A stretch of 64,000 bases of DNA, taken from positions 62,001 through 126,000 of the forward strand of contig NZ_BMVM01000017.1 of assembly GCF_014650715.1 (NCBI RefSeq), read 5' to 3'. The stretch is from Streptomyces bluensis. Lineage in GTDB: Bacteria > Actinomycetota > Actinomycetes > Streptomycetales > Streptomycetaceae. Positions 25,282-32,612 of this stretch are shown here, one piece after another. The notes under the pieces are model-generated. The model did not search any database and was not told the origin of the DNA. It was given only the letters and a program-made list of their open reading frames with translations. The number at the start of each line of letters is the position of its first letter. The first letter of the stretch is position 1. Made by a program: the position numbers and the translations under genes.

Positions 25282-25433
25282 AGGATCTCCGCGGCTTCGA
25301 GGGGAAGCCGGGCAGCGCGGAACGGCCGCCCGGCGAGGTCTCTCGGGAGCGGCGGATCACTTCGCGCATCGGTTCGGCGGGATCGAGCGGCGGCGCCAGG
25401 GGCGCGGCCACTCAGGCCGAAGGTCGCGGAAGG

Positions 25434-25454
25434 CCCACCGCTAGAAGCGGCGGG
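25434..25454 (-). promoter_or_regulatory. Stem-loop at the stop codon of the Erm leader
   Basis: On the minus strand CCCGCCGCT, TCT and AGCGGTGGG form a nine-base stem with one G-T pair and a three-base loop. The stop codon of the leader peptide lies at the loop/stem edge. A ribosome stalled on the last leader codons would cover this stem, which makes it a candidate switch element. Confidence 0.5.
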
Positions 25455-25482
25455 TCCTGATCACTACTGCGATCGCACACAT
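25441..25482 (-). CDS. 13-residue leader peptide upstream of the Erm gene
   Basis: The frame from the ATG at 25482 encodes MCAIAVVIRTRRF and a TAG stop. It lies about 160 bases upstream of the Erm start. The R-T-R-R run matches the +x(+) pattern at which macrolides arrest ribosomes in known erm leader peptides. A -10-like TAGCGT ends seven bases before the ATG, so the message may start at or close to the leader start. A stem-loop (25434-25454) spans the last codons and the stop. Translation or transcription attenuation in response to macrolides is the likely function; this is inference from position and motif, not shown. Confidence 0.6.
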   Translation of the reverse strand: MCAIAVVIRTRRF

Positions 25483-25489
25483 GGGGGCC

Positions 25490-25520
25490 ACGCTACAAGG
25501 CGTCACCTCACCCCGTGCAA
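25490..25520 (-). promoter_or_regulatory. Candidate promoter of the Erm leader transcript
   Basis: On the minus strand, TTGCAC (25520-25515) and TAGCGT (25495-25490) stand 19 bases apart, slightly long for an optimal promoter. The -10 box ends seven bases before the leader ATG, so the transcript would be leaderless or nearly so. Just upstream is the AT-containing ACCGGAAAACCGGT, which could bind a WblC-type complex. Confidence 0.45.
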
Positions 25521-25602
25521 CCGGTTTTCCGGTGACCTCGCGCCCGGGAGCTGACCCACGACGGGCCGCCGGCGCGGACGTCGGCGAGCACTGTGACGTT
25601 TC

Positions 25603-25668
25603 TTCGACCCTCGAAAGGGTGAACGCACCGTCTTAGCCACTCATCGCGCCGCGTGATCCACCTACGTT
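25603..25668 (+). promoter_or_regulatory. Conserved upstream element of the first Rpn-like gene
   Basis: TTCGA-CCC-TCGAA (25603-25615) lies in the block GTTTCTTCGACCCTCGAAAG, and TACGTT (25663-25668) ends six bases before the ATG. The paralogue at 52607 has the same elements at the same distances (TTCGG-CCC-CCGAA and TAGGTT). No Shine-Dalgarno is present, so the mRNA is probably leaderless with the ATG at +1. The palindrome is a likely operator. Confidence 0.65.
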
Positions 25669-25674
25669 GCGCAC

Positions 25675-26610
25675 ATGGTCACATCCACCCACGAGGCCTC
25701 GCACCGGATCTTCCAGGAGCATCCGGAGGCACTCGCCCCCGTCTTCGACGCGTTGGGGCTTCCGCCGCCCACGAAGGCGATCGTCGAGGCGCTCACACCC
25801 GACGCGACGGAGATCAGACCGATGGAGCGCCGTGTCGACACGGTACTGAAGGTCGAACCCTCCGACATGGACGGATTCCTGGTCGCCGTCGAGGCCCAGA
25901 CCCAGCGGGCCCCGGACAAGGGGGCCAACTGGGCGTACTACGTCGCGTACCTGCACGCGAAGTTCGACCTGCCGGTGCTGCTCGTGGCGGTCTGCAGGAA
26001 CCGGCCCACCGCCACCTGGGCGACCGGACCCTTCGAGTGCCGCGTCGGCCCCTGGGCGACCCAGGTCACGCGTCCGTTCGTGTTGGGGCCGGACAACGTT
26101 CCCGAGATCACCGACGAGTCGGAGGTGGCACGGCAACCGGCGCTGGCGACGGTCTCCGCCATCGTGCATAGCGAAAGCAAGAACATCACCGCCATACTGG
26201 ACATCGTGGCCCGCGGGATGCGGGCGTTCGACAGGGCAACAGCGAAGTACTGGTGCGAGTTTCTGGAAGTCGGCCTGGAGAACACTCCGGCCAAAGTGAC
26301 GTGGAGAGAGCTGGAGAAGATGGTCGCCACTTACTTCCCGGGCCGGGGAACCCTCTTCGAGGAGACGTACCTCGAAGGCGAAGCCAAGGGCAAGGCTGAA
26401 GGCAAGGCCGAGGACCGCGCCTCGCTGATCCTGCGCGTGCTGGAGAAGCGCGGCATCCCCGTCCCTGAGAACACTCGGGAACGCATCACCTCCTGCACCG
26501 ACCTCGACACCCTCATCCACTGGTTCGACCGGTCCCTGACCGCCACCACGGCCGAGGACCTGTTCGCCGAGGACCGCGAGATCCCGGAGAGCGGCCCGGA
26601 GCAGACCTGA
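25675..26610 (+). CDS. Rpn-like PD-(D/E)XK nuclease-family protein, copy 1
   Basis: The protein has 311 residues. The N-terminal half has the nuclease-like core R53-V-D55...A-V-E73-A-Q75 (RRVDTVLKV, FLVAVEAQTQ) seen in Rpn/transposase-associated PD-(D/E)XK proteins. The region ETYLEGEAKGKAEGKAEDRA is a charged helical repeat, and the C-terminus ends in a small helical domain with the pattern R-G-I-P-V-P...R-I-x-x-C-T-D-L-D-x-L-x-x-W. Such genes occur in many near-identical copies in Streptomyces. A second copy in this window (52607-53521) shares the protein layout and the promoter element. DNA cleavage, recombination or defence are possible roles; none is established. Confidence 0.75.
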   Translation: MVTSTHEASHRIFQEHPEALAPVFDALGLPPPTKAIVEALTPDATEIRPMERRVDTVLKVEPSDMDGFLVAVEAQTQRAPDKGANWAYYVAYLHAKFDLPVLLVAVCRNRPTATWATGPFECRVGPWATQVTRPFVLGPDNVPEITDESEVARQPALATVSAIVHSESKNITAILDIVARGMRAFDRATAKYWCEFLEVGLENTPAKVTWRELEKMVATYFPGRGTLFEETYLEGEAKGKAEGKAEDRASLILRVLEKRGIPVPENTRERITSCTDLDTLIHWFDRSLTATTAEDLFAEDREIPESGPEQT

Positions 26611-26627
26611 CCCCTTTCCTCCCGCAC

Positions 26628-27473
26628 CTACGCCGGGTTCGCCTCGTACGCCGGTTCCTCGTGGCGCTCCTGCTGCCCCTCCTCCGCGGCCTGCTCGGAG
26701 GGACCGGCGGAGCGCGGTGGCTTGCCCGCGAGGGTGTCCCGGAGGCGCTGGGCGGCGAGTTGGGCGGCGTGCCGGGTGGTGTCGGTGTCGATGCCGTAGA
26801 GGCCGCCGTGCGTGAGGAGTGCGGCACCGTCGCCGACGCGCAGGGCGGCGACGTCCAGCGTCAACTCGCCCTGCTCGCCGTCGACCTCGCCACTGACGGT
26901 CATGCGGAGCGCCTGGCGGGCGTCGCCGACACCCGGGAGCCGGACGGGGGCCACCCGGACGCCGTACGTCTCGCCGGAAGCTCCGGTGGAGGTGAACTTA
27001 CGGCACACGCGGGCGAGTTGGCCGATGTGCCTGAGCTTCGCGTCCACTTCCTTCCTCCGGTACGCGCCCACCTGGTACCGCACCTGGGCGCCGTACTCGG
27101 TGTCGTCGAAGCTCTCGACCGCCGTCGCGCCGCTCGGCTCGCCCAGCAGGTCCTCGGCGTACACGGCGTCGAGCAGTTCCTGACACTCGGGACGGTCCGC
27201 CCTGCCCTTGAGCAGCCCGTCCCGCCAGGTGGCCGCGCCGTCCGTCGGGGCCCAGTCGCCGCCGAGGTCACCCTTGCCGAGGAGGGCGCTCCTGAGCCGG
27301 GTGCCGGTGAGGGTGGGGGCGGCCGGCGCCGAGGGTGCGGCGGCGGAGGTCTTCCCGGTCACCGGTGCGGCGGACCGGGGGCCGACCCATCTCTCCTGCC
27401 ACAGCCAGGCCGCCGCCAGCACGAACAACCCGGCGGCGAACGCCAGGACGGGAAGTCGATACGGATGTCGCAT
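26628..27473 (-). CDS. Membrane-anchored extracytoplasmic protein of unknown function
   Basis: The protein has 281 residues from the ATG at 27473, which has GGGAGG eight bases upstream; a longer frame starts at 27518 but is less well supported. A single N-terminal membrane helix (PVLAFAAGLFVLAAAWLW, about 7-24) is followed by an Ala/Pro linker and a globular domain of about 200 residues (LLGKGDLGGDWAP to LRDTLAG). The outside domain resembles the sensor-like domains found on the outside of some actinobacterial kinases, but I cannot name it. Cys residues at PECQELL and RVCRKF may pair. It lies next to the sigma factor operon, in the same direction, so it might be a target or third member. Confidence 0.6.
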   Translation of the reverse strand: MRHPYRLPVLAFAAGLFVLAAAWLWQERWVGPRSAAPVTGKTSAAAPSAPAAPTLTGTRLRSALLGKGDLGGDWAPTDGAATWRDGLLKGRADRPECQELLDAVYAEDLLGEPSGATAVESFDDTEYGAQVRYQVGAYRRKEVDAKLRHIGQLARVCRKFTSTGASGETYGVRVAPVRLPGVGDARQALRMTVSGEVDGEQGELTLDVAALRVGDGAALLTHGGLYGIDTDTTRHAAQLAAQRLRDTLAGKPPRSAGPSEQAAEEGQQERHEEPAYEANPA

Positions 27474-27606
27474 GGCGCCGGCCTCCCGGGAACATGACGT
27501 TTCGTCCCAGGCCAACACCGCCGGAGGGCGCCCACCAGCGCAGGGGTGCGTCCGGGTGAGCGAGTCCCCACGGGTGGCGTACCCACGTCAGGGCCCGCGG
27601 TCCGCG

Positions 27607-28368
27607 TCACGAAGATCCGGAGGGTCCCGCGTCCACCATCGCCGAAGGCGTCGCTGTCCCGGCCGGTGCCTGTTCGGGTCTCACGGACCGTCCCGGTGTC
27701 GCTGTCGGTGCCGGTGTCACGGACGGCGCCGGAGGCGCTGCCGACGGCGGGGCCGGATCGCGTGTCGGCGCGGTCCCCGTCACCTCCACCACCGATCCCT
27801 CGGACAGCCGCTCATAGACCCACCGCGCCTCGTCTCTCCGCAGACCGATCCAGCCGGGCGTTCCGGTGTAGTCGCCCGGCGCCTCCTCGACGTCCGCCCT
27901 GGAGCCGAGGAACGTCGTGCTCCCGTCCGGCGCCCTGAGCGAGATCACCCATGTCCGACCTGACGCCAGCTTGGCGGACTTCTTGCCGGTGACCGTCATA
28001 CGGCCCGTGGGCAGGGGTGTGGGCGCGTCCGCCGAGCCGGAGAGGACGGGGAACTCCCGGCTGTCGATGACGAGCACCTCGCGGGACAGGTCCACCGTCG
28101 CGTCGGCGGTCGCCGGTGTCGCGGGCGTGCCGACGGGGCTGGCGGCCGGGGCGGGACGGTCGTCGGTGCCGCGGCTGAGGTTGCCGAGGCTCACCGTCAG
28201 CAGCGCGGCCAGGGCGGCCGCGAGGGTTCCCCCCGCGGCGACCGCGGTCGTACGGCGGCGGCGTCGACGGCGTACGGCGACACGGCGGACCTCGGCACCC
28301 GGGACGGGCGGCGGTACCTCGGCGTTCTTGGCCAACTGCCGTAGTCCACGGGTGAGATCATCGGACAC
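27607..28368 (-). CDS. Membrane protein with a degenerate L,D-transpeptidase-like domain, partner of the sigma factor
   Basis: The protein has 253 residues from a GTG at 28368 that overlaps the end of the sigma-factor gene by 11 bases. A short cytosolic part (1-35) with a run of Arg is followed by one membrane helix (about 41-60). Residues about 95-200 look like a YkuD domain: REVLVIDSREFPVLSG, then P-T-P-x-P-T-G-R-M-T-V-T, and GWIGLRRDEARWVYERL followed by G-S-V-V-E-V-T-G. In active enzymes the S-H-G-C-x-R motif would lie where GTPGWIG stands, so the catalytic His and Cys are missing. The Pro/Thr/Ala tail is low-complexity. By position it may be an anti-sigma-like sensor of the cell wall. 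Confidence 0.6.
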   Translation of the reverse strand: MSDDLTRGLRQLAKNAEVPPPVPGAEVRRVAVRRRRRRRTTAVAAGGTLAAALAALLTVSLGNLSRGTDDRPAPAASPVGTPATPATADATVDLSREVLVIDSREFPVLSGSADAPTPLPTGRMTVTGKKSAKLASGRTWVISLRAPDGSTTFLGSRADVEEAPGDYTGTPGWIGLRRDEARWVYERLSEGSVVEVTGTAPTRDPAPPSAAPPAPSVTPAPTATPGRSVRPEQAPAGTATPSAMVDAGPSGSS

Positions 28369-28861
28369 GGTGGTCCTCCCCCTCCCCCTCGGCCGTGGCC
28401 AGTTCCCGTGCCAACGCCGCCCGGCCACGGGACAGACGGGCCTTGACCGTCCCCACGGGGGCCCCGGTCTCGGAGGCTACCTGCTCGACACTGAGGTCGC
28501 ACAGATGGTGGAGGACGAGCGCCATGCGCTGGGCATCGGGCAGTGTGCGCAACGCGGCGACCAGGACGGCCCGTTCTGGGTCGGGGCCGGGCACGTGCTG
28601 GGGCGGCGGCGTACGGCGGACCAGTTCCAGCCAGCGCCTCGCCCGCCGCCAGCGGCTCACCGCGAGCCGCATCGCCACGGTCCGGATCCACGCCTCGGGC
28701 GCCTCGTCGACGAGGAAGTCCCGCCGCCGGTCCCAGGCGCGGACGAACGCCTCCTGCACCACGTCCTGCGCCTCGCCGTGGTCCCCCGTGAACGCGTAGA
28801 GCTGCCCGGTCAGCCGGGGGAAGGCGGCGGAGTAGAACGCGTCGAACTCTTCCTCGGTCAT
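28358..28861 (-). CDS. SigE-family ECF RNA polymerase sigma factor
   Basis: The protein has 167 residues. Region 2 is seen in FDAFYSAAFPRLTGQLYAFTG with QDVVQEAFVRAWDRR, and region 4 in ALRTLPDAQRMALVLHHLCD with VGTVKARLSRGRAAL. The size and FDAFY start fit the actinobacterial SigE-family ECF group. It ends overlapping the gene for the membrane protein with a degenerate transpeptidase domain, which is translationally coupled. This pair is a classical sigma/regulator arrangement, so the sigma factor is probably activated by an envelope signal. A small secreted-type ORF is divergent. Confidence 0.9.
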   Translation of the reverse strand: MTEEEFDAFYSAAFPRLTGQLYAFTGDHGEAQDVVQEAFVRAWDRRRDFLVDEAPEAWIRTVAMRLAVSRWRRARRWLELVRRTPPPQHVPGPDPERAVLVAALRTLPDAQRMALVLHHLCDLSVEQVASETGAPVGTVKARLSRGRAALARELATAEGEGEDHRVR

Positions 28862-29005
28862 GCCCCTCGCCGCGCGTGTGCCTGAGTCCTCTCCGAGTCC
28901 CCAGAGGTTCGTTCAAGTTCCCCGGATTCCCGTGCAACCCGGTGGCCCCCGTGGTGCGTACAGGTCCCGTACGTCGGTCCATCTATCACCTGGAGTTGTC
29001 CGTTC

Positions 29006-29212
29006 ATGCCCCGGAGAGAGAAGTACGTCACCGCCGCCGCGCTCCTCGCCGTGCTGACCGGGACGTACTCCGTGTCGTATGCCGTCGCGCAGGGGAGGGC
29101 CGCGTACGGCATCGAGGTGTACTCCGTCGAGGCGCCCCCGATGGAACCGAATGCCGGCGGAGCGGCTGGGGCCGGCGGAGCCGATCGAGCCGCTCGTCGT
29201 CCGGCCCGGTGA
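29006..29212 (+). CDS. Small secreted or membrane-anchored protein, unknown
   Basis: The frame encodes 68 residues starting MPRREKYVTAAALLAVLTG, a plausible signal or anchor helix, followed by an Ala/Gly/Pro-rich tail with no Cys. It lies divergently from the sigma factor gene, and a CTGGAG sequence is the only ribosome-binding candidate. It ends 18 bases before the convergent XRE-TPR gene. The coding signal is modest; it could be a small target of the sigma factor, or not a gene. Confidence 0.4.
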   Translation: MPRREKYVTAAALLAVLTGTYSVSYAVAQGRAAYGIEVYSVEAPPMEPNAGGAAGAGGADRAARRPAR

Positions 29213-29230
29213 GCCCGCACCTCCGGTCCG

Positions 29231-30583
29231 TCACAGAGGCGGCTGTGCGGGCGCCGGTCCCAGGGTCGTCGTCCCGGGCGCCGTACGGTGCCCGAGTCCC
29301 GTCCGGTACGCGTCCAGCGCCGCCTCCACCCGGCCGGTACGGCGCAGCAGGTCCCCGAGGAGCCGGCACAGGTCGGCCAGGTCGCCCGCCGCGCCCGCGC
29401 GCTCCAGCAGGCTCAGCGCCCGGACGTAGTGTTCCTCCGCCGTCTCGGAGTCCCGCTTGGCCTCCGCGATGATGCCGAGCAGACGGTGCGCGGCCGCGGA
29501 GTGCACGGCGCCGCGCTCCGGCGACAGGTGCCCGAGGACGTCGCGGAGCAGCGCCGCGGCCTCCTCCGACTTGCCGAGCCGGTGCAGGACGTCGGCCAGT
29601 TCCACCGTCACCTGACTGCTGTAGAGGGCGGCCTTGCGGCCGGCGTGCATGGCGAGCGCCTCGCGCAGTTCGCCCTCCGCACGCTCCAGTTCACCGTTCT
29701 GTGTGTAGAGGTAGCCGCGCATCCAGTGGCAGTTGGCGAGTTCGGTACGGATCTGGAGCTGGCGGTAGAGCTCGGCGGCCTTGGCCAGGGAGGCGTCGGC
29801 CTCGGCGACGCGGCCCTCGGCGATCAGGGTGCGCGCGACCTGGCGGTGCATACGGGCCACCAGCGCCGGGTCCGCCACCTGGGGGGCGAGCGCGAGGGCC
29901 AGCTCGGCCGCCTTGGCCGCCCGCGCGTGCGCGCCCATGTCCATGTACGGGGAGATGGCGCTCGCGTAGAGCAGGAGCAGGGCGTCGGGGTCGTGCAGGC
30001 CGCCGCGGTTCAGCTCGTCGAGCGTGGACTCCAGCAGGTAGCAGGCGTAGCGGAGTTCACCGGCCAGGTAGTGGGCGACCGCGCGGCCACGCAGGGCGGG
30101 TGCCCGTGCGGTCAGCGGAGCGTCGTGCAGGACGTTCTCCGCCCGCTCGAAGTACCGCAGGGCCGCGGTCAGGTCGCCGGTGTCCAGACCGCATTCGCCG
30201 AGCCCCAGCAGCGCGGTGGCCTGTTCGGCGACGAGTTCGTGCGCCTCGGCCTCCGCGAGGAGCGCCGCGTACTGTTCCGCCGCCACCGTGGCCTCGCCGG
30301 TCGCGAGCGTGCGCTGCGCGTCGGTCAGCCGGAGCCGCAGGTCGACGGCGAGGTGGGCGGGGCGCCCGGTCGCCAGTTCCTCGTAGGCGACGCCGAGCCG
30401 CTGCGCGATGTGCTTCAGCGCGTCATCGGAGGCGCGCACCCGCCCGGACTCCACGGTGGAGATGTAGGCGGGCGTGTAGGCCTGATCGGCCAGCTGTTTC
30501 TGCGTCATTCCGCGTTCCGTACGCAGGTGCTGCACTCTGCGCCCGATGGTCTCGGGATCGTCGCGGTCGGCCGTGGCTGCCAT
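29231..30583 (-). CDS. XRE-family regulator with TPR domain (RRNPP-like architecture)
   Basis: The protein has 450 residues. The Xre helix-turn-helix is at about 12-70 (RRVQHLRTERGMTQKQLADQ, then TPAYISTVESGRVRASDD). The rest, about 75-440, is a solenoid of TPR-like helical pairs (e.g. LGLGECGLDTGDLTAALRYF, LANCHWMRGYLYTQNGELER). This layout is shared with peptide-sensing RRNPP regulators and with Streptomyces NsdA/SARP-associated TPR proteins. A 33-residue secreted-type peptide gene lies divergently 148 bases upstream. Nested inverted repeats (30673-30707) sit between them. No good Shine-Dalgarno precedes the ATG at 30583. Confidence 0.88.
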   Translation of the reverse strand: MAATADRDDPETIGRRVQHLRTERGMTQKQLADQAYTPAYISTVESGRVRASDDALKHIAQRLGVAYEELATGRPAHLAVDLRLRLTDAQRTLATGEATVAAEQYAALLAEAEAHELVAEQATALLGLGECGLDTGDLTAALRYFERAENVLHDAPLTARAPALRGRAVAHYLAGELRYACYLLESTLDELNRGGLHDPDALLLLYASAISPYMDMGAHARAAKAAELALALAPQVADPALVARMHRQVARTLIAEGRVAEADASLAKAAELYRQLQIRTELANCHWMRGYLYTQNGELERAEGELREALAMHAGRKAALYSSQVTVELADVLHRLGKSEEAAALLRDVLGHLSPERGAVHSAAAHRLLGIIAEAKRDSETAEEHYVRALSLLERAGAAGDLADLCRLLGDLLRRTGRVEAALDAYRTGLGHRTAPGTTTLGPAPAQPPL

Positions 30584-30672
30584 GGAGTAAGCATGCCAGT
30601 AATCGCACTTGTGCTCGTGCTTATCGCCAACTACCCGGGAAGCCCTTGCTGTTGAGGCTTCAACCCTCTACG

Positions 30673-30707
30673 TTAAGCAGCGCCTTAAACCCGCTTAATG
30701 CGCTGCT
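30673..30707. promoter_or_regulatory. Nested inverted repeats between the XRE-TPR gene and the small peptide gene
   Basis: AGCAGCGC (30676-30683) and GCGCTGCT (30700-30707) are perfect eight-base arms; inside and across them, TTAAGCAGCGCCTTAA (30673-30688) forms another inverted repeat, and GCTTAA recurs at 30693-30698. The block lies 24 bases before the GTG of the peptide gene, so it probably covers its promoter. It is the best candidate binding site for the XRE-TPR protein. Confidence 0.5.
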
Positions 30708-30730
30708 GACCACACCGCTGCGAGGTTGCT

Positions 30731-30832
30731 GTGCTCCGACACCTGCTCATCCGCCATGCCCGTCCCCTCGCCGCCGCGCTGCTCGCGACGACGGCCCTGA
30801 TCACCGCGGCGAACGCGACACGGCCAACATGA
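30731..30832 (+). CDS. 33-residue signal-peptide-like small ORF divergent from the XRE-TPR regulator
   Basis: A GTG at 30731 with GCGAGG five bases upstream opens a frame of 34 codons ending TGA at 30830-30832. The product starts basic (VLRHLLIRHARP), has a hydrophobic core LAAALLATTALITAA and ends NATRPT. It therefore looks like a Sec signal peptide with a very short remnant after an A-N-A cleavage site. Its start lies 148 bases from the divergent XRE-TPR gene. In RRNPP systems a regulator of this fold senses a short exported peptide encoded next door. This role is a hypothesis; coding status rests on the ribosome-binding site and composition only. Confidence 0.45.
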   Translation: MLRHLLIRHARPLAAALLATTALITAANATRPT

Positions 30833-30851
30833 CGGGCGCCGCGGGCGCCAC

Positions 30852-31508
30852 TCAGAATTCCGCCGTGTCGAGCTCGAATCCCAGGGGGGCGGGAAGCGGC
30901 ACGGCGAGACCCAGCTTGTACTTCGGCCCCTGGGCGTAGTCGTCGCCGGAAGGCTCGGAGTACACCGTCACCTCGCCCTGCTCCGGGTCGATCAGCAGAT
31001 GGACCGGGATGCCCGCGCGGGCGTAGCCGTGGATCTTCTTGCCACGGTCGCGGTCGGCCGTGCTGTCCGAGGTGACCTCGGCGACCAGGAGGACACCCGA
31101 GGGCTCGTGCCACTCCTCGTCGTCGTCGAAACTGCCCTTGGGGGCGATGACGAGGTCGGGGACGACGTGGCCTGTCCTGGAAGCGCCGGGGACGTCCAGG
31201 CCGATGCCTGTGTAGTTGCGCAGGGACCGGTCCTTGCGTCGCTCAGTGACCTGGTCGCTGAGCTCCGACACGAACTCCTCATGCTCCCCATTGGCCGGTG
31301 GCGTCACGCAGATCTCCCCTTCGATCAACTCCACGCGCCAGCCCTTCGGGGCCGTCGCACTGAAGAGCTCGAAGACCTGCTGCACGCTCGCGCCCGTGTG
31401 GTCTGGCACGTCGGTGTCCGCGTCGCTGTCGCCGTCAGGGTCGTCGTAAGGACCGTGAATGGCCTCGCCCTGGTACCCCGGCATGATGATCGGCTCCGCC
31501 GTCGCCAT
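30852..31508 (-). CDS. Uma2-family putative endonuclease
   Basis: The protein has 218 residues and an excellent GGAGG Shine-Dalgarno before the ATG at 31508. The Uma2 (DUF820) pattern is complete: W-R-V-E-L-I-E-G-E-I, H-E-E-F, V-P-D-L-V-I-A-P, L-V-A-E-V-T-S and D-R-D-R-G-K-K with Y-A-R-A-G-I-P. These place the acidic and Lys residues of a PD-(D/E)XK restriction-endonuclease-like core. An acidic extension (DDPDGDSDADTDVPD) precedes it. Uma2 genes are multi-copy in Streptomyces, with unknown biological roles. It lies alone between the small peptide gene and the proteasome paralogue. Confidence 0.88.
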   Translation of the reverse strand: MATAEPIIMPGYQGEAIHGPYDDPDGDSDADTDVPDHTGASVQQVFELFSATAPKGWRVELIEGEICVTPPANGEHEEFVSELSDQVTERRKDRSLRNYTGIGLDVPGASRTGHVVPDLVIAPKGSFDDDEEWHEPSGVLLVAEVTSDSTADRDRGKKIHGYARAGIPVHLLIDPEQGEVTVYSEPSGDDYAQGPKYKLGLAVPLPAPLGFELDTAEF

Positions 31509-31625
31509 GACAGACCTCCTTCGCTCAGCGCGACCTTCTCAGCGTAGACCGACGACCCACGCGGGGAATCCGGAGACGTTCACTCGAACGAGTGTGCTGT
31601 TACGTTTCCGCCCCTGCCGCCCTGT

Positions 31626-32516
31626 TCACGGCGTCGCCGTCGGTCCGTCCGGGCGGTTCTGCCGCTGTTCGATCATCTCGCGGCTCAGCTCCTCCGTCTC
31701 CGGCTCGGGCAGTCGCTCGAAGCCCGCCTCCGTGATGACGGAGACGACGGGGAAGATACGGCGGCCGATGTCGGGGCCGCCGGTGGCCGAGTCGTCGTCG
31801 GCCGCGTCGTAGAGCGCCTGGAGGGCGGCGAGGGTGGCCTCCCGGCGGGACATGTCCGGGCGGTACAGCTTCTTCAACGCGCCCCGGGCGTACGGGGAGC
31901 CGGAGCCCTCGGTGTGGAAGCCGTACTTCTCGAAGGGGCCGCCGGCGACGTCGAAGGCGAAGATGCGCCCCGTTCCCCCGCCGGGCGCGGTGAGGTCGTA
32001 GCCGGCGAGCAACGGCACCACGGCGAGGCCCTGCATCGCCTGGCCGAGGTTCTGCCGGGTCATACCGGCCAGCCGGGCCGCCTTGGCCCGGAGCGACATG
32101 GGGGTGCCCTCGATCTTCTCGAAGTGCGTCAGCTCGACCTGGTAGAGCTTCACCATGTCCAGCGCCAGCCCCACGGTGCCCGCGAAGGCGACGGCCGTGT
32201 GGTCGTCCGCGGGGACCACCTTCTCCAGATCGCGCTGGGAGATGAGGTTGCCCATGGTGGCTCTGCGGTCACCGGCGATCAGTACGCCGTCGCGGTAGGT
32301 CAGGGCGAGGACCGTGGTGCCGTGCGGTACCCGGTCGGGCGCGACCCGGACACCGTCCGGCACCCGCCGCCGCGTGCTCAGCAGTTCCGGGCGATGGGCC
32401 GCGAGGAACTCGGTGAAGGACGAGGTCCCGGGCGTGAAGAACTCCGCCCCCAACCGCCCTCCCGCCCCGCCCCGCCCGCTGCCCGTGCCGCCTTCACTTC
32501 CGCCCCCGTGCGCCAT
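31626..32516 (-). CDS. Orphan proteasome beta-subunit paralogue
   Basis: The protein has 296 residues from the ATG at 32516 with GGGGAG close upstream; a GTG at 32531 is equally possible. A Gly-rich leader is followed by the PrcB propeptide-like AEFFTPGTSSFTEFLAAHRP and the cleavage site PHG before TTVLAL. T67 is the mature nucleophile (T1). D83 (D17 of the mature chain, GDRRATMGN) and the lysine in QRDLEKV (K33) complete the active site, so it should be catalytic. Normal Streptomyces prcB lies with pup, prcA and the ATPase gene. None of them is here, so this is a second, divergent beta subunit. It may pair with PrcA from elsewhere or form a separate particle. Confidence 0.85.
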   Translation of the reverse strand: MAHGGGSEGGTGSGRGGAGGRLGAEFFTPGTSSFTEFLAAHRPELLSTRRRVPDGVRVAPDRVPHGTTVLALTYRDGVLIAGDRRATMGNLISQRDLEKVVPADDHTAVAFAGTVGLALDMVKLYQVELTHFEKIEGTPMSLRAKAARLAGMTRQNLGQAMQGLAVVPLLAGYDLTAPGGGTGRIFAFDVAGGPFEKYGFHTEGSGSPYARGALKKLYRPDMSRREATLAALQALYDAADDDSATGGPDIGRRIFPVVSVITEAGFERLPEPETEELSREMIEQRQNRPDGPTATP

Positions 32517-32612
32517 GCCGCTCCCCCTCACGCCTGCCCCTCACACGCCCACCGGACAACCGCTTCCTACCAAGCCCCGCCCGAGGGGAAACACCGACCG
32601 CCGACGGGCGAC

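Noticed and set aside
25133..25411. A 92-codon frame overlapping the start of the Erm gene
   Set aside because: Arg/Pro-rich without a ribosome-binding site; the 13-codon leader at 25441-25482 is the better leader candidate. An internal start (MREVIRRSRE) could be a second leader but I cannot support it.
31626..32516. Standard proteasome operon
   Set aside because: The required pup, prcA, dop and ATPase genes are absent on both sides.
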